Positions 26,148 through 34,851 of a DNA stretch of 45,997 nt are shown piece by piece; positions within the stretch are counted from its first letter, which is position 1; every line of letters starts with the position of its first letter. The position numbers were made by a program, and so were the translations under genes. Source of the DNA: Ignavibacteriaceae bacterium (GTDB taxonomy: Bacteria > Bacteroidota > Ignavibacteria > Ignavibacteriales > Ignavibacteriaceae); assembly GCA_014860115.1 (NCBI GenBank), contig JACZKK010000079.1, positions 1 through 45,997 of the forward strand. Reading direction: 5' to 3'. Under the pieces are notes generated by a model that was not told the origin of the DNA, did not search any database, and saw only the letters and a program-made list of their open reading frames with translations.

Positions 26148-27827
26148 ATGAACAGTTTCATCGAAATACTTCAGCAATATCCAGAGTTAGCACTATTCCT
26201 TGTAATTGCTCTCGGATTTGCTTTCGGAAAAATCAGTATTGGTAATTTCAAAGTTGGTTCAGCACTTGGGACTTTGTTTGCCGGAGTTTTGGTCGGTCAG
26301 TTTCATATCGAGGTTGATCCGATTGTGAAAGTAATATTCTTTGATTTGTTCCTCTTTGCAACAGGTTACAAGGTTGGTCCGCAGTTTTTCCAGGGATTAA
26401 AGAAAGATGCAGGACCTCAATTGATACTAACTATCATTCTCTCTTTAGTCAGTTTGTTTTCAGCATATGCTATCGGCAGGATTATGAATTTTGATGTTGG
26501 AACAACTGCCGGTATGCTGGCTGGTGCATTTTCCCAGTCAACAATAATCGGTACTGCGAGTGAATCTATACAACGTCTTCCACTACCCGAAGCAGAGAGA
26601 AACATTCTGCTCAATAACATAGCTGTTGCTTATGCTGTTACTTACCTTGTCGGAACGATTTCTCTTGTCTGGTTCCTTTCTTCATTGGCACCAAAACTTA
26701 TCAAAGTTGATTTGAAATCTGCCAGCAAGGATCTTGAGAAAAAATTATTTGGAAAGAGTGAGGATGAAGAGGGAATCGAATCGGCTTTTGAGGATTGGAA
26801 ATTGCGTGCGTTCAAATTAACAAATGAAAAATGGATTGGGAAGAGTATAGGAGATATTGAGCAAAGTGTTCCGGGCTTCAGAATATTTATTCACAGGTTT
26901 CGCAGAGAAGGGAAGGTTGTTGAATCAAACTCAAACACCATTTTAAAATCAGGTGATGTTATAGCTTTAATGGCCAGATACAGAGCATTATTTGAAAAGT
27001 TAAATGATATCGGTCCGGAAGTTATGGATCAGGAATTATTGGACTATCCAGTTGCATACAGAGACGTGATAATCACCAGTAAAAAATTAGCCGGCAAAAC
27101 ACTAAAAGAATTAGGCTTAAAATATGGGCAGGGTATAAAGCTTCATAAACTGATAAGAACCGGTCAGGAAATCCCATTTACTCCTGAAACTATCGTTAAC
27201 CGTGGAGATCTTTTAAAAGTATCAGGTCTTTTACCTGATGTCGAACGTGCAGCAAAACTTATTGGTTATGTTGATAAGACTTCTGCTGAAACAGATATGA
27301 TATTTGTCGGTCTCGGAATTTTGCTGGGAGGATTGGTTGGACTATTAGCGGTAACTGTTGGTGGTGTATCTATTACATTAACAACAAGTGGTGGCGCACT
27401 TGTAATGGGATTAATATTCGGATGGCTGCGTTCCAGGACACCTAAAGTTGGTCGTATTCCTGATGCGGCACTTTGGATCTTCGACTCTGTTGGGCTTGCA
27501 GTATTCATAGGTATTATTGGATTGTCAGCAGGACCGAGTTTCATTTCAGGTATTTCTCAAACAGGCCCGGTTTTACTTTTAGCCGGGGTAATTATCGCAT
27601 TATTACCTCACGTAGTCGGGCTGTATGTGGGACATCGTTTATTAAAAATTAATCCTGTCATTCTACTTGGGGCTCAGGCAGGTGCAGGTACAACAACTCC
27701 GGGATTAAAAGCAATTCAGGATACTGCAGAAAGTAAGATGCCTGTGCTTGGTTATACTGTACCTTACGCACTTGGAAGTATTTTACTTACTGCCTGGGGA
27801 CCTGTAATAGTTGGAATGATGAGTTAA
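26148..27827 (+). CDS. AspT/YidE-family exchanger (aspartate:alanine or dicarboxylate type)
   Basis: A 559-residue inner-membrane transporter of the aspartate:alanine exchanger (AAE) family. Two membrane halves flank two TrkA-C domains (about residues 222-290 and 302-360). Diagnostic segments are LFATGYKVGPQFFQGLKKDA in the first half, GAQAGAGTTTPGLKAIQD near the end and GYTVPYALGSILLTAWGP at the C-terminus. Characterised members exchange aspartate for alanine (AspT) or export succinate or glutamate. With asparaginase, aspartase and Dcu genes just downstream, an aspartate, glutamate or C4-dicarboxylate substrate is likely, but sequence does not fix which. No strong ribosome-binding site is seen. 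Confidence 0.88.
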   Translation: MNSFIEILQQYPELALFLVIALGFAFGKISIGNFKVGSALGTLFAGVLVGQFHIEVDPIVKVIFFDLFLFATGYKVGPQFFQGLKKDAGPQLILTIILSLVSLFSAYAIGRIMNFDVGTTAGMLAGAFSQSTIIGTASESIQRLPLPEAERNILLNNIAVAYAVTYLVGTISLVWFLSSLAPKLIKVDLKSASKDLEKKLFGKSEDEEGIESAFEDWKLRAFKLTNEKWIGKSIGDIEQSVPGFRIFIHRFRREGKVVESNSNTILKSGDVIALMARYRALFEKLNDIGPEVMDQELLDYPVAYRDVIITSKKLAGKTLKELGLKYGQGIKLHKLIRTGQEIPFTPETIVNRGDLLKVSGLLPDVERAAKLIGYVDKTSAETDMIFVGLGILLGGLVGLLAVTVGGVSITLTTSGGALVMGLIFGWLRSRTPKVGRIPDAALWIFDSVGLAVFIGIIGLSAGPSFISGISQTGPVLLLAGVIIALLPHVVGLYVGHRLLKINPVILLGAQAGAGTTTPGLKAIQDTAESKMPVLGYTVPYALGSILLTAWGPVIVGMMS

Positions 27828-27893
27828 AATTAATGAGATTCATAGAATGACAAAGAACATTTTATAAAATATTAAAAGTAAAAAAGTTATTCA

Positions 27894-27909
27894 CTCAAAA
27901 AAGTTTGAG
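27894..27909 (+). promoter_or_regulatory. Short hairpin directly before malic enzyme start
   Basis: CTCAAA-AAAG-TTTGAG is a perfect six-base stem with a four-base loop, ending six bases before the ATG at 27916, where a ribosome-binding site would be expected and none is seen. It could influence translation, but could also be chance in AT-rich sequence. Confidence 0.25.
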
Positions 27910-27915
27910 CAGTAA

Positions 27916-29532
27916 ATGAAAAAATCAACAGGATATTTAATGCTTCGGGATCCCAGAAATACTAAAGGGACTGTCTTCAATAAATCAGAAAGACGAAAAT
28001 ACAAATTGGAAGGTCTGTTGCCTGATGGAATTGAAACAATTGATAAACAGATCCAGCGCGTTCAGGGACAGTTGAAACAAATTGAACTTCCAATTCATAA
28101 ATATATTTATTTGTCAAATCTTCTTGATATAAATGAGACTTTATTCTTTCACACAATAATCAGTGACCCGGCAACATTTTTACCTTTGGTTTACACACCA
28201 ACCGTCGGTGAAGCCTGTGAAAAATTCGGCCACATTGCCAGAAGACCACGTGGACTATTTATATCAATAAAAAATAAAAACAGGATTGAAACTCTGCTTA
28301 AAAACTGGCCGGTAAAAGACATAAGATTTATTGTTGTAACAGATGGTCAGAGAATTTTAGGATTGGGTGATCTGGGTATCTGCGGAATCGGTATCCCAAT
28401 TGGAAAATTAGCTTTATACACAAGTTGTGCTGGCGTTCCACCTGAATATACACTTCCGATTGTTCTCGATGCGGGAACTGATAATGAAAAGTTTTTGAAT
28501 GATCCTCTTTATCCGGGACTCAGGCAGAAAAGGCTTAAAGGAAAAGCATATGATGATTTTATTGGTGCATTTGTAAAAGCTGTTACAAAAGTATTTCCAA
28601 AAGTTTGCATCCAGTGGGAAGATTTTGCTGGTGTAAATGCAATTCGAATTTTAGAAAAGTATCGGGATAAGGTTTGCACATTCAATGATGATGTGCAAGG
28701 TACTGCAGCAATAGCTGTTGCAGGATTCATCGCAGTAAGTCGGTTGCTGAACAAACCTTTTAAAGAACAGCGTTTTCTTTTCCTTGGTGCAGGTGCTGCG
28801 GCATTCGGTATTGCCGATATGCTTGTAAAGAAATTTCAGAAAGATGGCTTAAGCAAAGAAGAAGCGTACAAACGATGCTGGATGTTCGATGTTAATGGAT
28901 TGCTTGTTAAATCGAGAACAGATCTTGCTGATCATCAACTACCATTTGCTCATGATAGTGAGCCATCAAATGATTTTGCATCAAGTATTTTGAAAATAAA
29001 ACCAACGGCTATTATTGGTGTTAGTACAGTTGGCGGAGCTTTTACTCAACAGGTAATTGAAAATATGAGTTCAATAAATGAACGCCCGATTATTTTTCCT
29101 TATTCAAATCCAACCTCCCATTCGGAATGCACAGCAGAACAGGCTTATAGCTGGAGTAAAGGCAAAGCAATATTTGCTAGTGGAAGTCCATTTGCACCTT
29201 TAACCTACAATGGTAAAACATTCACCCCCGGACAAGGGAACAATGTATTCATCTTCCCGGCACTTGGTTTAGCAATCTATTCAACGGAAGCAAAAAGAGT
29301 AACCGATGAAATGCTGCTTACTGCTTCAGAAGCTGTAGCTGAGCAGATCACTGAAGAAGACTTTGCGAAAGGATTAATCTATCCTCCGGTTAAAAATATT
29401 AGAGAAGTATCTATCAATGTAGCAGTTAAAGTTGCTGAAGAAATTTTCAGAAGCGGTTTAGCTCGTATTAAAAAACCGAAGAATATCAGGAAGTTTATAA
29501 AAAGTAAAATGTATGAACCTGTTTATAAATAA
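27916..29532 (+). CDS. maeA: NAD-dependent malic enzyme
   Basis: A 538-residue cytoplasmic enzyme that oxidatively decarboxylates malate to pyruvate and CO2 with NAD(P). It belongs to the large-subunit malic enzyme type of E. coli MaeA (about 565 residues). Evidence: FVYTPTVGEAC-like segment (LVYTPTVGEACEKF), RRPRGLFIS, the metal-site motif FNDDVQGTAAIAVAG beginning at residue 256, the dinucleotide loop FLGAGAAAFGIADML near 289-304, and IFPYSNPTSHSE. NAD preference is inferred from family. It sits between the AspT-type exchanger and asparaginase, so it would feed C4 acids derived from aspartate into pyruvate. Confidence 0.95.
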   Translation: MKKSTGYLMLRDPRNTKGTVFNKSERRKYKLEGLLPDGIETIDKQIQRVQGQLKQIELPIHKYIYLSNLLDINETLFFHTIISDPATFLPLVYTPTVGEACEKFGHIARRPRGLFISIKNKNRIETLLKNWPVKDIRFIVVTDGQRILGLGDLGICGIGIPIGKLALYTSCAGVPPEYTLPIVLDAGTDNEKFLNDPLYPGLRQKRLKGKAYDDFIGAFVKAVTKVFPKVCIQWEDFAGVNAIRILEKYRDKVCTFNDDVQGTAAIAVAGFIAVSRLLNKPFKEQRFLFLGAGAAAFGIADMLVKKFQKDGLSKEEAYKRCWMFDVNGLLVKSRTDLADHQLPFAHDSEPSNDFASSILKIKPTAIIGVSTVGGAFTQQVIENMSSINERPIIFPYSNPTSHSECTAEQAYSWSKGKAIFASGSPFAPLTYNGKTFTPGQGNNVFIFPALGLAIYSTEAKRVTDEMLLTASEAVAEQITEEDFAKGLIYPPVKNIREVSINVAVKVAEEIFRSGLARIKKPKNIRKFIKSKMYEPVYK

Positions 29533-29569
29533 TAAATAACATTTATTAATAATTAAAAGGAGTGGTGTT

Positions 29570-30619
29570 ATGAAAAAGTTACTAAGTCTCTTTGTTGTTT
29601 TTGCAGTTGTGCTTTCTGTAAATGCACAGGAACTGCCAAACGTTGTTATTCTTGCAACCGGTGGAACTATTGCCGGTGCCGCACCGACTGAAGTGCAGTC
29701 AGGATATCAATCCGGACAGGTTGGTGTTGATATTTTAATTAATGCAGTCCCTCAGCTAAAGGAAATTGCAAATGTTTCCGGAGAACAGATTTCAAACATC
29801 GGCAGCCAGAATATGAGTGATGTTGTCTGGTTGAAATTAGCAAAACGATGCAATGAGTTATTAGCTCAGGATGATGTTGATGGAATAGTAATAACTCACG
29901 GCACAGATACCATGGAAGAAACAGCTTACTTCCTGAATCTTGTAATCAAATCGAAGAAGCCGGTTGTGCTTACTTGTTCAATGCGTCCTTCAACTGCTTT
30001 AAGCGCTGATGGTCCGTTAAACATTTTCAATGCCGTTGCTGTAGCAGGAAACAAAGAATCATGGGATCGTGGAGTATTGGTAGTTACTAATGATCTCATT
30101 CATTCAGGTCGTGCAGCAATCAAAGGAAACACAACGGCTGTTGAAACATTCTTTTCACCTTTAGTTGGCCCATTAGGAACTGTTAACTACGGAGATATTA
30201 ATTATGTAGATGTACCGGACAAGAAACATACATATCAAACTGAATTCAAAGTTGACGACTTAACCAGCTTACCACGAGTTGATGTAATTGCAATCTATGA
30301 AGATGCGCCCGGCGATTTAATTAAAGCTTCAGTTGATCTTGGTGCTAAAGGAATTGTAACAAGCGGTCTTGGAAATGGCAACTTAACAGATGCTTGTGTT
30401 GAAGCATTGAAGTATGCAAGAAGCAAAGGTGTTGTTGTTGTTCGTGGTTCACGCGTAATTACAGGATTTGTTGGAAGAAATATAGAATTGGATGATGATG
30501 CACTTGGTTTTGTTGCTTCTTACGAACTTATTCCTTCTAAAGCAAGAGTGTTGTTAAGACTTGCATTATTACAGACTCAGGATCCAACAAAGATTCAGGA
30601 ATATTATGAATTGTATTAA
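29570..30619 (+). CDS. ansB: Periplasmic L-asparaginase type II
   Basis: L-asparaginase hydrolyses asparagine to aspartate and ammonia. The 349-residue protein has a signal peptide ending VNAQ (about residue 20), the first catalytic motif ATGGTIAGA with T30, and the second motif THGTDTMEETAYF with T112-D113. The conserved MRPSTALSADGPLN segment is also present, all as in E. coli AnsB. Type II enzymes are periplasmic and high-affinity. Some also accept glutamine. The gene has GGAG ahead of its ATG and is followed, after a repeat-bearing gap, by the Dcu transporter and an exported aspartase, giving a direct product chain. Confidence 0.96.
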   Translation: MKKLLSLFVVFAVVLSVNAQELPNVVILATGGTIAGAAPTEVQSGYQSGQVGVDILINAVPQLKEIANVSGEQISNIGSQNMSDVVWLKLAKRCNELLAQDDVDGIVITHGTDTMEETAYFLNLVIKSKKPVVLTCSMRPSTALSADGPLNIFNAVAVAGNKESWDRGVLVVTNDLIHSGRAAIKGNTTAVETFFSPLVGPLGTVNYGDINYVDVPDKKHTYQTEFKVDDLTSLPRVDVIAIYEDAPGDLIKASVDLGAKGIVTSGLGNGNLTDACVEALKYARSKGVVVVRGSRVITGFVGRNIELDDDALGFVASYELIPSKARVLLRLALLQTQDPTKIQEYYELY

Positions 30620-30635
30620 TTAGGAATGTAAAGGA

Positions 30636-30711
30636 GTCATTCCGGCGAATGAAATGAGTCCGGAATCTGACCACTGTTATGCTACTCGGATTCTGGACAA
30701 GCCAGAATGAC
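30636..30711. repeat. GTCATTCCGG-type intergenic palindromic repeat
   Basis: A 76-base element framed by GTCATTCCGG and its near reverse complement CCAGAATGAC. Inside are two hairpins: CATTCCGG/CCGGAATC (left) and GATTCTGG-acaag-CCAGAATG (right). It lies between asparaginase and the Dcu transporter and has no coding frame. The style resembles dispersed GTCATTC...GAATGAC intergenic repeats found in many bacteria. It could also end or attenuate transcription after ansB. Confidence 0.6.
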
Positions 30712-30782
30712 TACGACTTTGACATAAGTATTCGTTTATGAATTAAAAAAATATTTAAAACCATTTCTCTAAAGGTGCAATA

Positions 30783-32114
30783 ATGATGTGGATTGAACTT
30801 CTCATTCTCTTTGCGTGCATTGTGATAGGTGCGCGGCTTGGAGGAATCGGATTAGGTACAATGGGTGGGATCGGGTTAGTGATTCTGGTTTTTGTCTTTG
30901 GACTTCCACCAGGTTCACCACCCGGAATTGTACTTGGGATGATAATCGCAGTTATTACCGCATTAGCATCAATGCAATCAGCGGGTGGGCTGGATTATCT
31001 GATATCCCTCGCGACAAAAGTGATGAGAAAAAACCCTCGCAATATCACATTCGTTGCACCTTTTATTACTTATTTTTTGATTTTAGCCAGCGGTACACAG
31101 CATGTAATTTACGCACTGCTTCCTGTTATTGCTGAGGTAGCAACGAAAGCAGGTGTTCGTCCGGAACGAGCAATGTCAATGAGTGTTACAGCTTCAATGT
31201 ATGGAGTTATTTCTTCACCAATTAGCGCTGCTACTGTTGCGTTATTAGCTGCACTCGTTTCTTATAATGTAAGCTTACTTCAAATTATGATGGTAATTAT
31301 TCCTGCATCAATATTAGGTGTACTTGTAGGAACTTTATCAGTTGCATGGAAGGGTAAAGAACTTAAAGACGATCCTGAATATCAGGAAAAATTGAAATCA
31401 GGAAAAATTCAAGTGGCTGCCGAAGCTGTTGAAATGGCAAAAGAAAAAATAGGCTATGCACGTAATTCATTGTTTATTTTTTTAGTTGCGATTGTGGCAG
31501 TCGTATTCATAGGAATATTCCCTGAACTCCGTCCAACTTATGAAATGTTTACCGGGAAGGGATCAATAACAGAACAATTAGAAATGGGCGATGCAATAAT
31601 GATAATTATGCTTGCAACAGCAGGAATAATGATGGTCTTCTTTAAAGCCAAGCCAGCCGAAGCAGTTAAAGGCAGCATAATGAACGGAGGTGTTGTTGCT
31701 GTCATTTCGATACTCGGTGTATCGTGGATGGGTTCATCTTTTTTTGAAGGAAACAGAATTGAAATAGTTGGAGGTATATCAGATATTATTCAACAAGCTC
31801 CGTGGGTTCTGGTGATTGGTTTGTTTGTTCTTTCAATGCTTTTATTTAGCCAGGCAGCAACGGTAGTTACCTTGATGCCGGTTGCAGTTGCACTTGGAAT
31901 GCCGTTATGGATATTGATTGCAGTCTATCCTGCAGTGAATGGATTTTTCTTTTTACCAACATATGGAACCGTGCTGGCAGCCGTTTCATTTGATCGGACA
32001 GGAACAACTAAAATCGGTAAATATCTGTTAAACCACAGCTTTATGCTTCCGGGTTTTGTAACGCTAATTGCTACAACAATTTTTGCGTTTATTATTAGTT
32101 CATTTATTCTATAA
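30783..32114 (+). CDS. Anaerobic C4-dicarboxylate transporter, Dcu family
   Basis: A 443-residue polytopic inner-membrane protein, the length of DcuA/DcuB. The sequences IGLGTMGGIGLVILVFVFGL, PPGIVLGMIIAVITALASMQ, TFVAPFITYFLILASGTQH and YGVISSPISAATVALLAALV match the family closely. Dcu carriers import fumarate, malate or aspartate and exchange them for succinate, chiefly during anaerobic fumarate respiration. DcuA versus DcuB cannot be decided from what I can see. The ATG has AAAGGTG upstream. It lies between periplasmic asparaginase and exported aspartase, so fumarate made outside could be taken up here. Confidence 0.92.
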   Translation: MMWIELLILFACIVIGARLGGIGLGTMGGIGLVILVFVFGLPPGSPPGIVLGMIIAVITALASMQSAGGLDYLISLATKVMRKNPRNITFVAPFITYFLILASGTQHVIYALLPVIAEVATKAGVRPERAMSMSVTASMYGVISSPISAATVALLAALVSYNVSLLQIMMVIIPASILGVLVGTLSVAWKGKELKDDPEYQEKLKSGKIQVAAEAVEMAKEKIGYARNSLFIFLVAIVAVVFIGIFPELRPTYEMFTGKGSITEQLEMGDAIMIIMLATAGIMMVFFKAKPAEAVKGSIMNGGVVAVISILGVSWMGSSFFEGNRIEIVGGISDIIQQAPWVLVIGLFVLSMLLFSQAATVVTLMPVAVALGMPLWILIAVYPAVNGFFFLPTYGTVLAAVSFDRTGTTKIGKYLLNHSFMLPGFVTLIATTIFAFIISSFIL

Positions 32115-32132
32115 ATATTATTGGAGTTAGTC

Positions 32133-33599
32133 ATGTTATCAATGAAAAAAATATTTTTATCATTCATCGTTGGATTTATGTTTTTACCAGCAGTCCTATT
32201 TGCACAGGATGGTGGATTCAGAATAGAAAAAGACCTGTTGGGAGAAAAGCAGATACCAAACGATGCATACTATGGCGTACAAACTTTACGCGCATTAGAA
32301 AATTTTCAAATCAGTGGTGTTACTACCAAAGATTATCCCGAATTAGTAAATGCTTTTGTGTTGGTTAAACTTGCTGCGATCAGAGCGAATTATGAATCCG
32401 GTGCTCTTCCGAAATATGTTCTTGATGCAGTTGAAAAAGCCTGCGCTGAAGTGCTTGCAGGAAAATATCACGACCAGTTTTTAGTTGATCTTTATCAGGG
32501 CGGTGCAGGTACATCAGCTAATATGAATGTCAATGAAGTACTTGCTAACATTGCTTTGGAAATGAGCGGAAAGCAAAAAGGTGATTATGCTTACATAGAG
32601 CCTCACGATCACCTGAATATGTCGCAGTCAACAAACGATTCCTATCCAACTTCACTTCACGTTGCAATAATTCTGATGAATCAAAAACTTCTTCCTGAAC
32701 TTGAAGCATTAGTAAAATCATTTGAATCTAAAGGAAAAGAGTTTGAAAACATTCTGAAGATGGGAAGAACAGAATTACAAGACGCAGTTCCTATGACACT
32801 GGGTCAGGAGTTCTATGCTTTTGCATCTCAGCTCAAAGCTTCGATAGAAGAACTTAAACAAGCCGAAGCACATCTTTATGTAATTAATATGGGCGGTACT
32901 GCAATTGGCACAAAGCTGACTGCTCAAAAAGGTTTTGTAGAAAATTGTGCAAAGCATCTAGGCGATATCCTGAAAAAGAAAATAGTTTCCGCAGATGATT
33001 TAATCGCGGCAACTTCAGATCTCTCTGGTTTTGCTAATTATTCAAACGCATTAAACACACTTTCAATAAGACTCTCAAAGATTGCAAGCGATTTAATTTT
33101 ATTAGCTTCTGGTCCGAGAACAGCATTATTTGAAATAAATCTTCCTCCACTTCAGCCGGGTTCTTCAATTATGCCGGGGAAAGTTAATCCGGTAATGCCG
33201 GAACTTATGAATCTTGTTACATTCAAAGTGATGGGTAATAATGTGGCTGTTACTATAGCGTCAAAGACCGGTCAACTTCAATTGAATGCATATGAGCCGC
33301 TGGCAATTTCCTGCATACTTGAATCGCAGAAACTGCTCACAAATACAATGAAAGCTTTCAGAACAAGCTGCATCGATGGTATTACAGCAAATGAAGATGT
33401 GATGACAAAGTATATTAATCAAAGTGTTGGAATCGTAACTGCTCTTAATCCTGTTTTAGGTTATGAGAAAACAACCGAGCTTGCAAAAGAAGCTTTGGAA
33501 ACAGGAAAAGGAATTCTTGAGCTCATTCGTGAGCAAAAATTATTAACTGAAGAGCAAATAAAAGAATTGCTCGATCCAAAGAAGATGACCGGGCAATAG
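32133..33599 (+). CDS. aspA: Aspartate ammonia-lyase with N-terminal signal peptide (predicted periplasmic)
   Basis: Aspartase converts L-aspartate to fumarate and ammonia. Family evidence: IEKDLLGEKQIPNDAYYGVQ, TSANMNVNEVLANIALEM, the aspartase-type NMSQSTNDSYPTSLH, and the signature GSSIMPGKVNPVMPELMN; STND-YPT and the post-signature residues favour aspartase over fumarase C. The start is ATG 32133, with GGAG six bases before; a TTG at 32121 is not needed. The first about 25 residues (MLSMKKIFLSFIVGFMFLP... ending AVLFAQ) form a clear Sec signal peptide lying exactly before the point where E. coli AspA begins (IRIEEDLLG). The usual enzyme is cytoplasmic, so this predicted location is unusual. 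It starts 18 bases after the Dcu gene. Confidence 0.93.
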   Translation: MLSMKKIFLSFIVGFMFLPAVLFAQDGGFRIEKDLLGEKQIPNDAYYGVQTLRALENFQISGVTTKDYPELVNAFVLVKLAAIRANYESGALPKYVLDAVEKACAEVLAGKYHDQFLVDLYQGGAGTSANMNVNEVLANIALEMSGKQKGDYAYIEPHDHLNMSQSTNDSYPTSLHVAIILMNQKLLPELEALVKSFESKGKEFENILKMGRTELQDAVPMTLGQEFYAFASQLKASIEELKQAEAHLYVINMGGTAIGTKLTAQKGFVENCAKHLGDILKKKIVSADDLIAATSDLSGFANYSNALNTLSIRLSKIASDLILLASGPRTALFEINLPPLQPGSSIMPGKVNPVMPELMNLVTFKVMGNNVAVTIASKTGQLQLNAYEPLAISCILESQKLLTNTMKAFRTSCIDGITANEDVMTKYINQSVGIVTALNPVLGYEKTTELAKEALETGKGILELIREQKLLTEEQIKELLDPKKMTGQ

Positions 33600-33666
33600 A
33601 GAATTTATTTTTTGTAGAGATTACAATTTTGGTTATTTAATAATTTATAATTAGTGAGGTAAAGCG

Positions 33667-34755
33667 ATGGATTCAGACCTTTCAAAAAGAGATTTAACTC
33701 AAATTACAATCGGAGTCGTTTTTATTCTATTGATGATTGTAGGAAGCATCTGGGTATTTATGCCTTTTGTCGCTGCTTTGCTCTGGGCAACGATCATTGT
33801 GATCTCTACTTATAATTTTATGCTAAACTTACAAAAAAGACTCTGGAATAAGCGAGGGCTTGCAATAACTGTAATGCTTCTTTTGATTCTTGCCGTAATT
33901 ATAATTCCTATTATGGTAGTTGTTGGAGCCATAATAGTTAATGCTTCTGATATTAGAGGCTGGTTTAGCACATTATCCGATTTGCGGGTCCAGCCGGCTC
34001 CCGAATGGTTTAGTGAAGTACCAATAGTTGGTTCACAATTAGTCGATGGCTGGAATCAAATATCATCAATGCATAATGAGGAAATAATTAAGAGAATAAT
34101 CCCTTTTCTGGATGATGTAGTGAAATGGTTTGTAGCTCAAGCCGGAGGATTTGGATTGTTCATGATTCACTTTCTTATTACGGTAATTATCTGCGGAATT
34201 CTTTATTCAAAAGGTGAAGTTGCAGTAACCGGAATCAGAAAATTTGCAGTTCGGCTAGCCGGACAAAGAGGTGACGAAATAGTGACGTTGGCTGGTCAAG
34301 CAATTAAAGCTGTTACAATGGGTGTTGTCATAACAGCACTCATTCAATCTATTTTGGGAGGACTTGCGCTCTGGATATGCGGTGTTCCGAGACCAGGTTT
34401 ACTAACAGCTATTATGTTTATTCTTGGATTAACTCAAATAGGTGCTGGTCCAGTTCTAATACCGGCTGTTATTTGGAAGTTTGTATCAGGCGATCCTGTT
34501 TGGGGAGCTGTACTACTTGTTCTTACTATAATTGTTGGTGGTTCCGATAATTTCATACGACCGTTTTTAATAAAAAGAGGAGCTGATCTCCCAATTTTAT
34601 TAATCTTTGCGGGAGTTATCGGAGGACTAATTGCATTCGGAATAGTTGGATTGTTTATTGGTCCTGTTATTCTTGCGGTGACTTATACATTGTTGAAAGC
34701 CTGGGTGAATGAAAGGAAAAATGATACCGGACTTGATGCTGTTACGGGCCAATAA
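33667..34755 (+). CDS. AI-2E/PerM-family membrane transporter
   Basis: A 362-residue membrane protein of the AI-2 exporter/PerM superfamily. It has paired N-terminal helices (about 15-45 and 62-90), a soluble segment (about 95-150), then C-terminal helices with GLALWICGVPRPGLLTAIMF, GAGPVLIPAVIW, GGSDNFIRPFLIKRG and GLFIGPVILAVTYTLLKAW. Family members transport diverse small molecules or ions (some are Na+/H+ antiporters), so the substrate is not predicted. It follows aspartase by 67 bases and precedes the RND genes by 96; association with the upstream amino-acid genes is only positional. Confidence 0.88.
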   Translation: MDSDLSKRDLTQITIGVVFILLMIVGSIWVFMPFVAALLWATIIVISTYNFMLNLQKRLWNKRGLAITVMLLLILAVIIIPIMVVVGAIIVNASDIRGWFSTLSDLRVQPAPEWFSEVPIVGSQLVDGWNQISSMHNEEIIKRIIPFLDDVVKWFVAQAGGFGLFMIHFLITVIICGILYSKGEVAVTGIRKFAVRLAGQRGDEIVTLAGQAIKAVTMGVVITALIQSILGGLALWICGVPRPGLLTAIMFILGLTQIGAGPVLIPAVIWKFVSGDPVWGAVLLVLTIIVGGSDNFIRPFLIKRGADLPILLIFAGVIGGLIAFGIVGLFIGPVILAVTYTLLKAWVNERKNDTGLDAVTGQ

Positions 34756-34851
34756 TAAAAAATATTAAATTTTTATAGTTAAATTTTGTCAGGGCATAAA
34801 TTTAATTCTCAATAAAATCAAAAATTACTTTTTCATTGAAGGAGTCATAAA

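Noticed and set aside
32121-32132. TTG start for aspartase
   Set aside because: The TTG overlaps the Shine-Dalgarno itself; the ATG at 32133 has the correct spacing. Either start would retain the signal peptide.
32133-33599. Fumarase C instead of aspartase
   Set aside because: The STND-YPT motif and the PVMPELMN continuation after the signature follow aspartase, whereas fumarase C has SSND-FPT and PTQCE-type residues.
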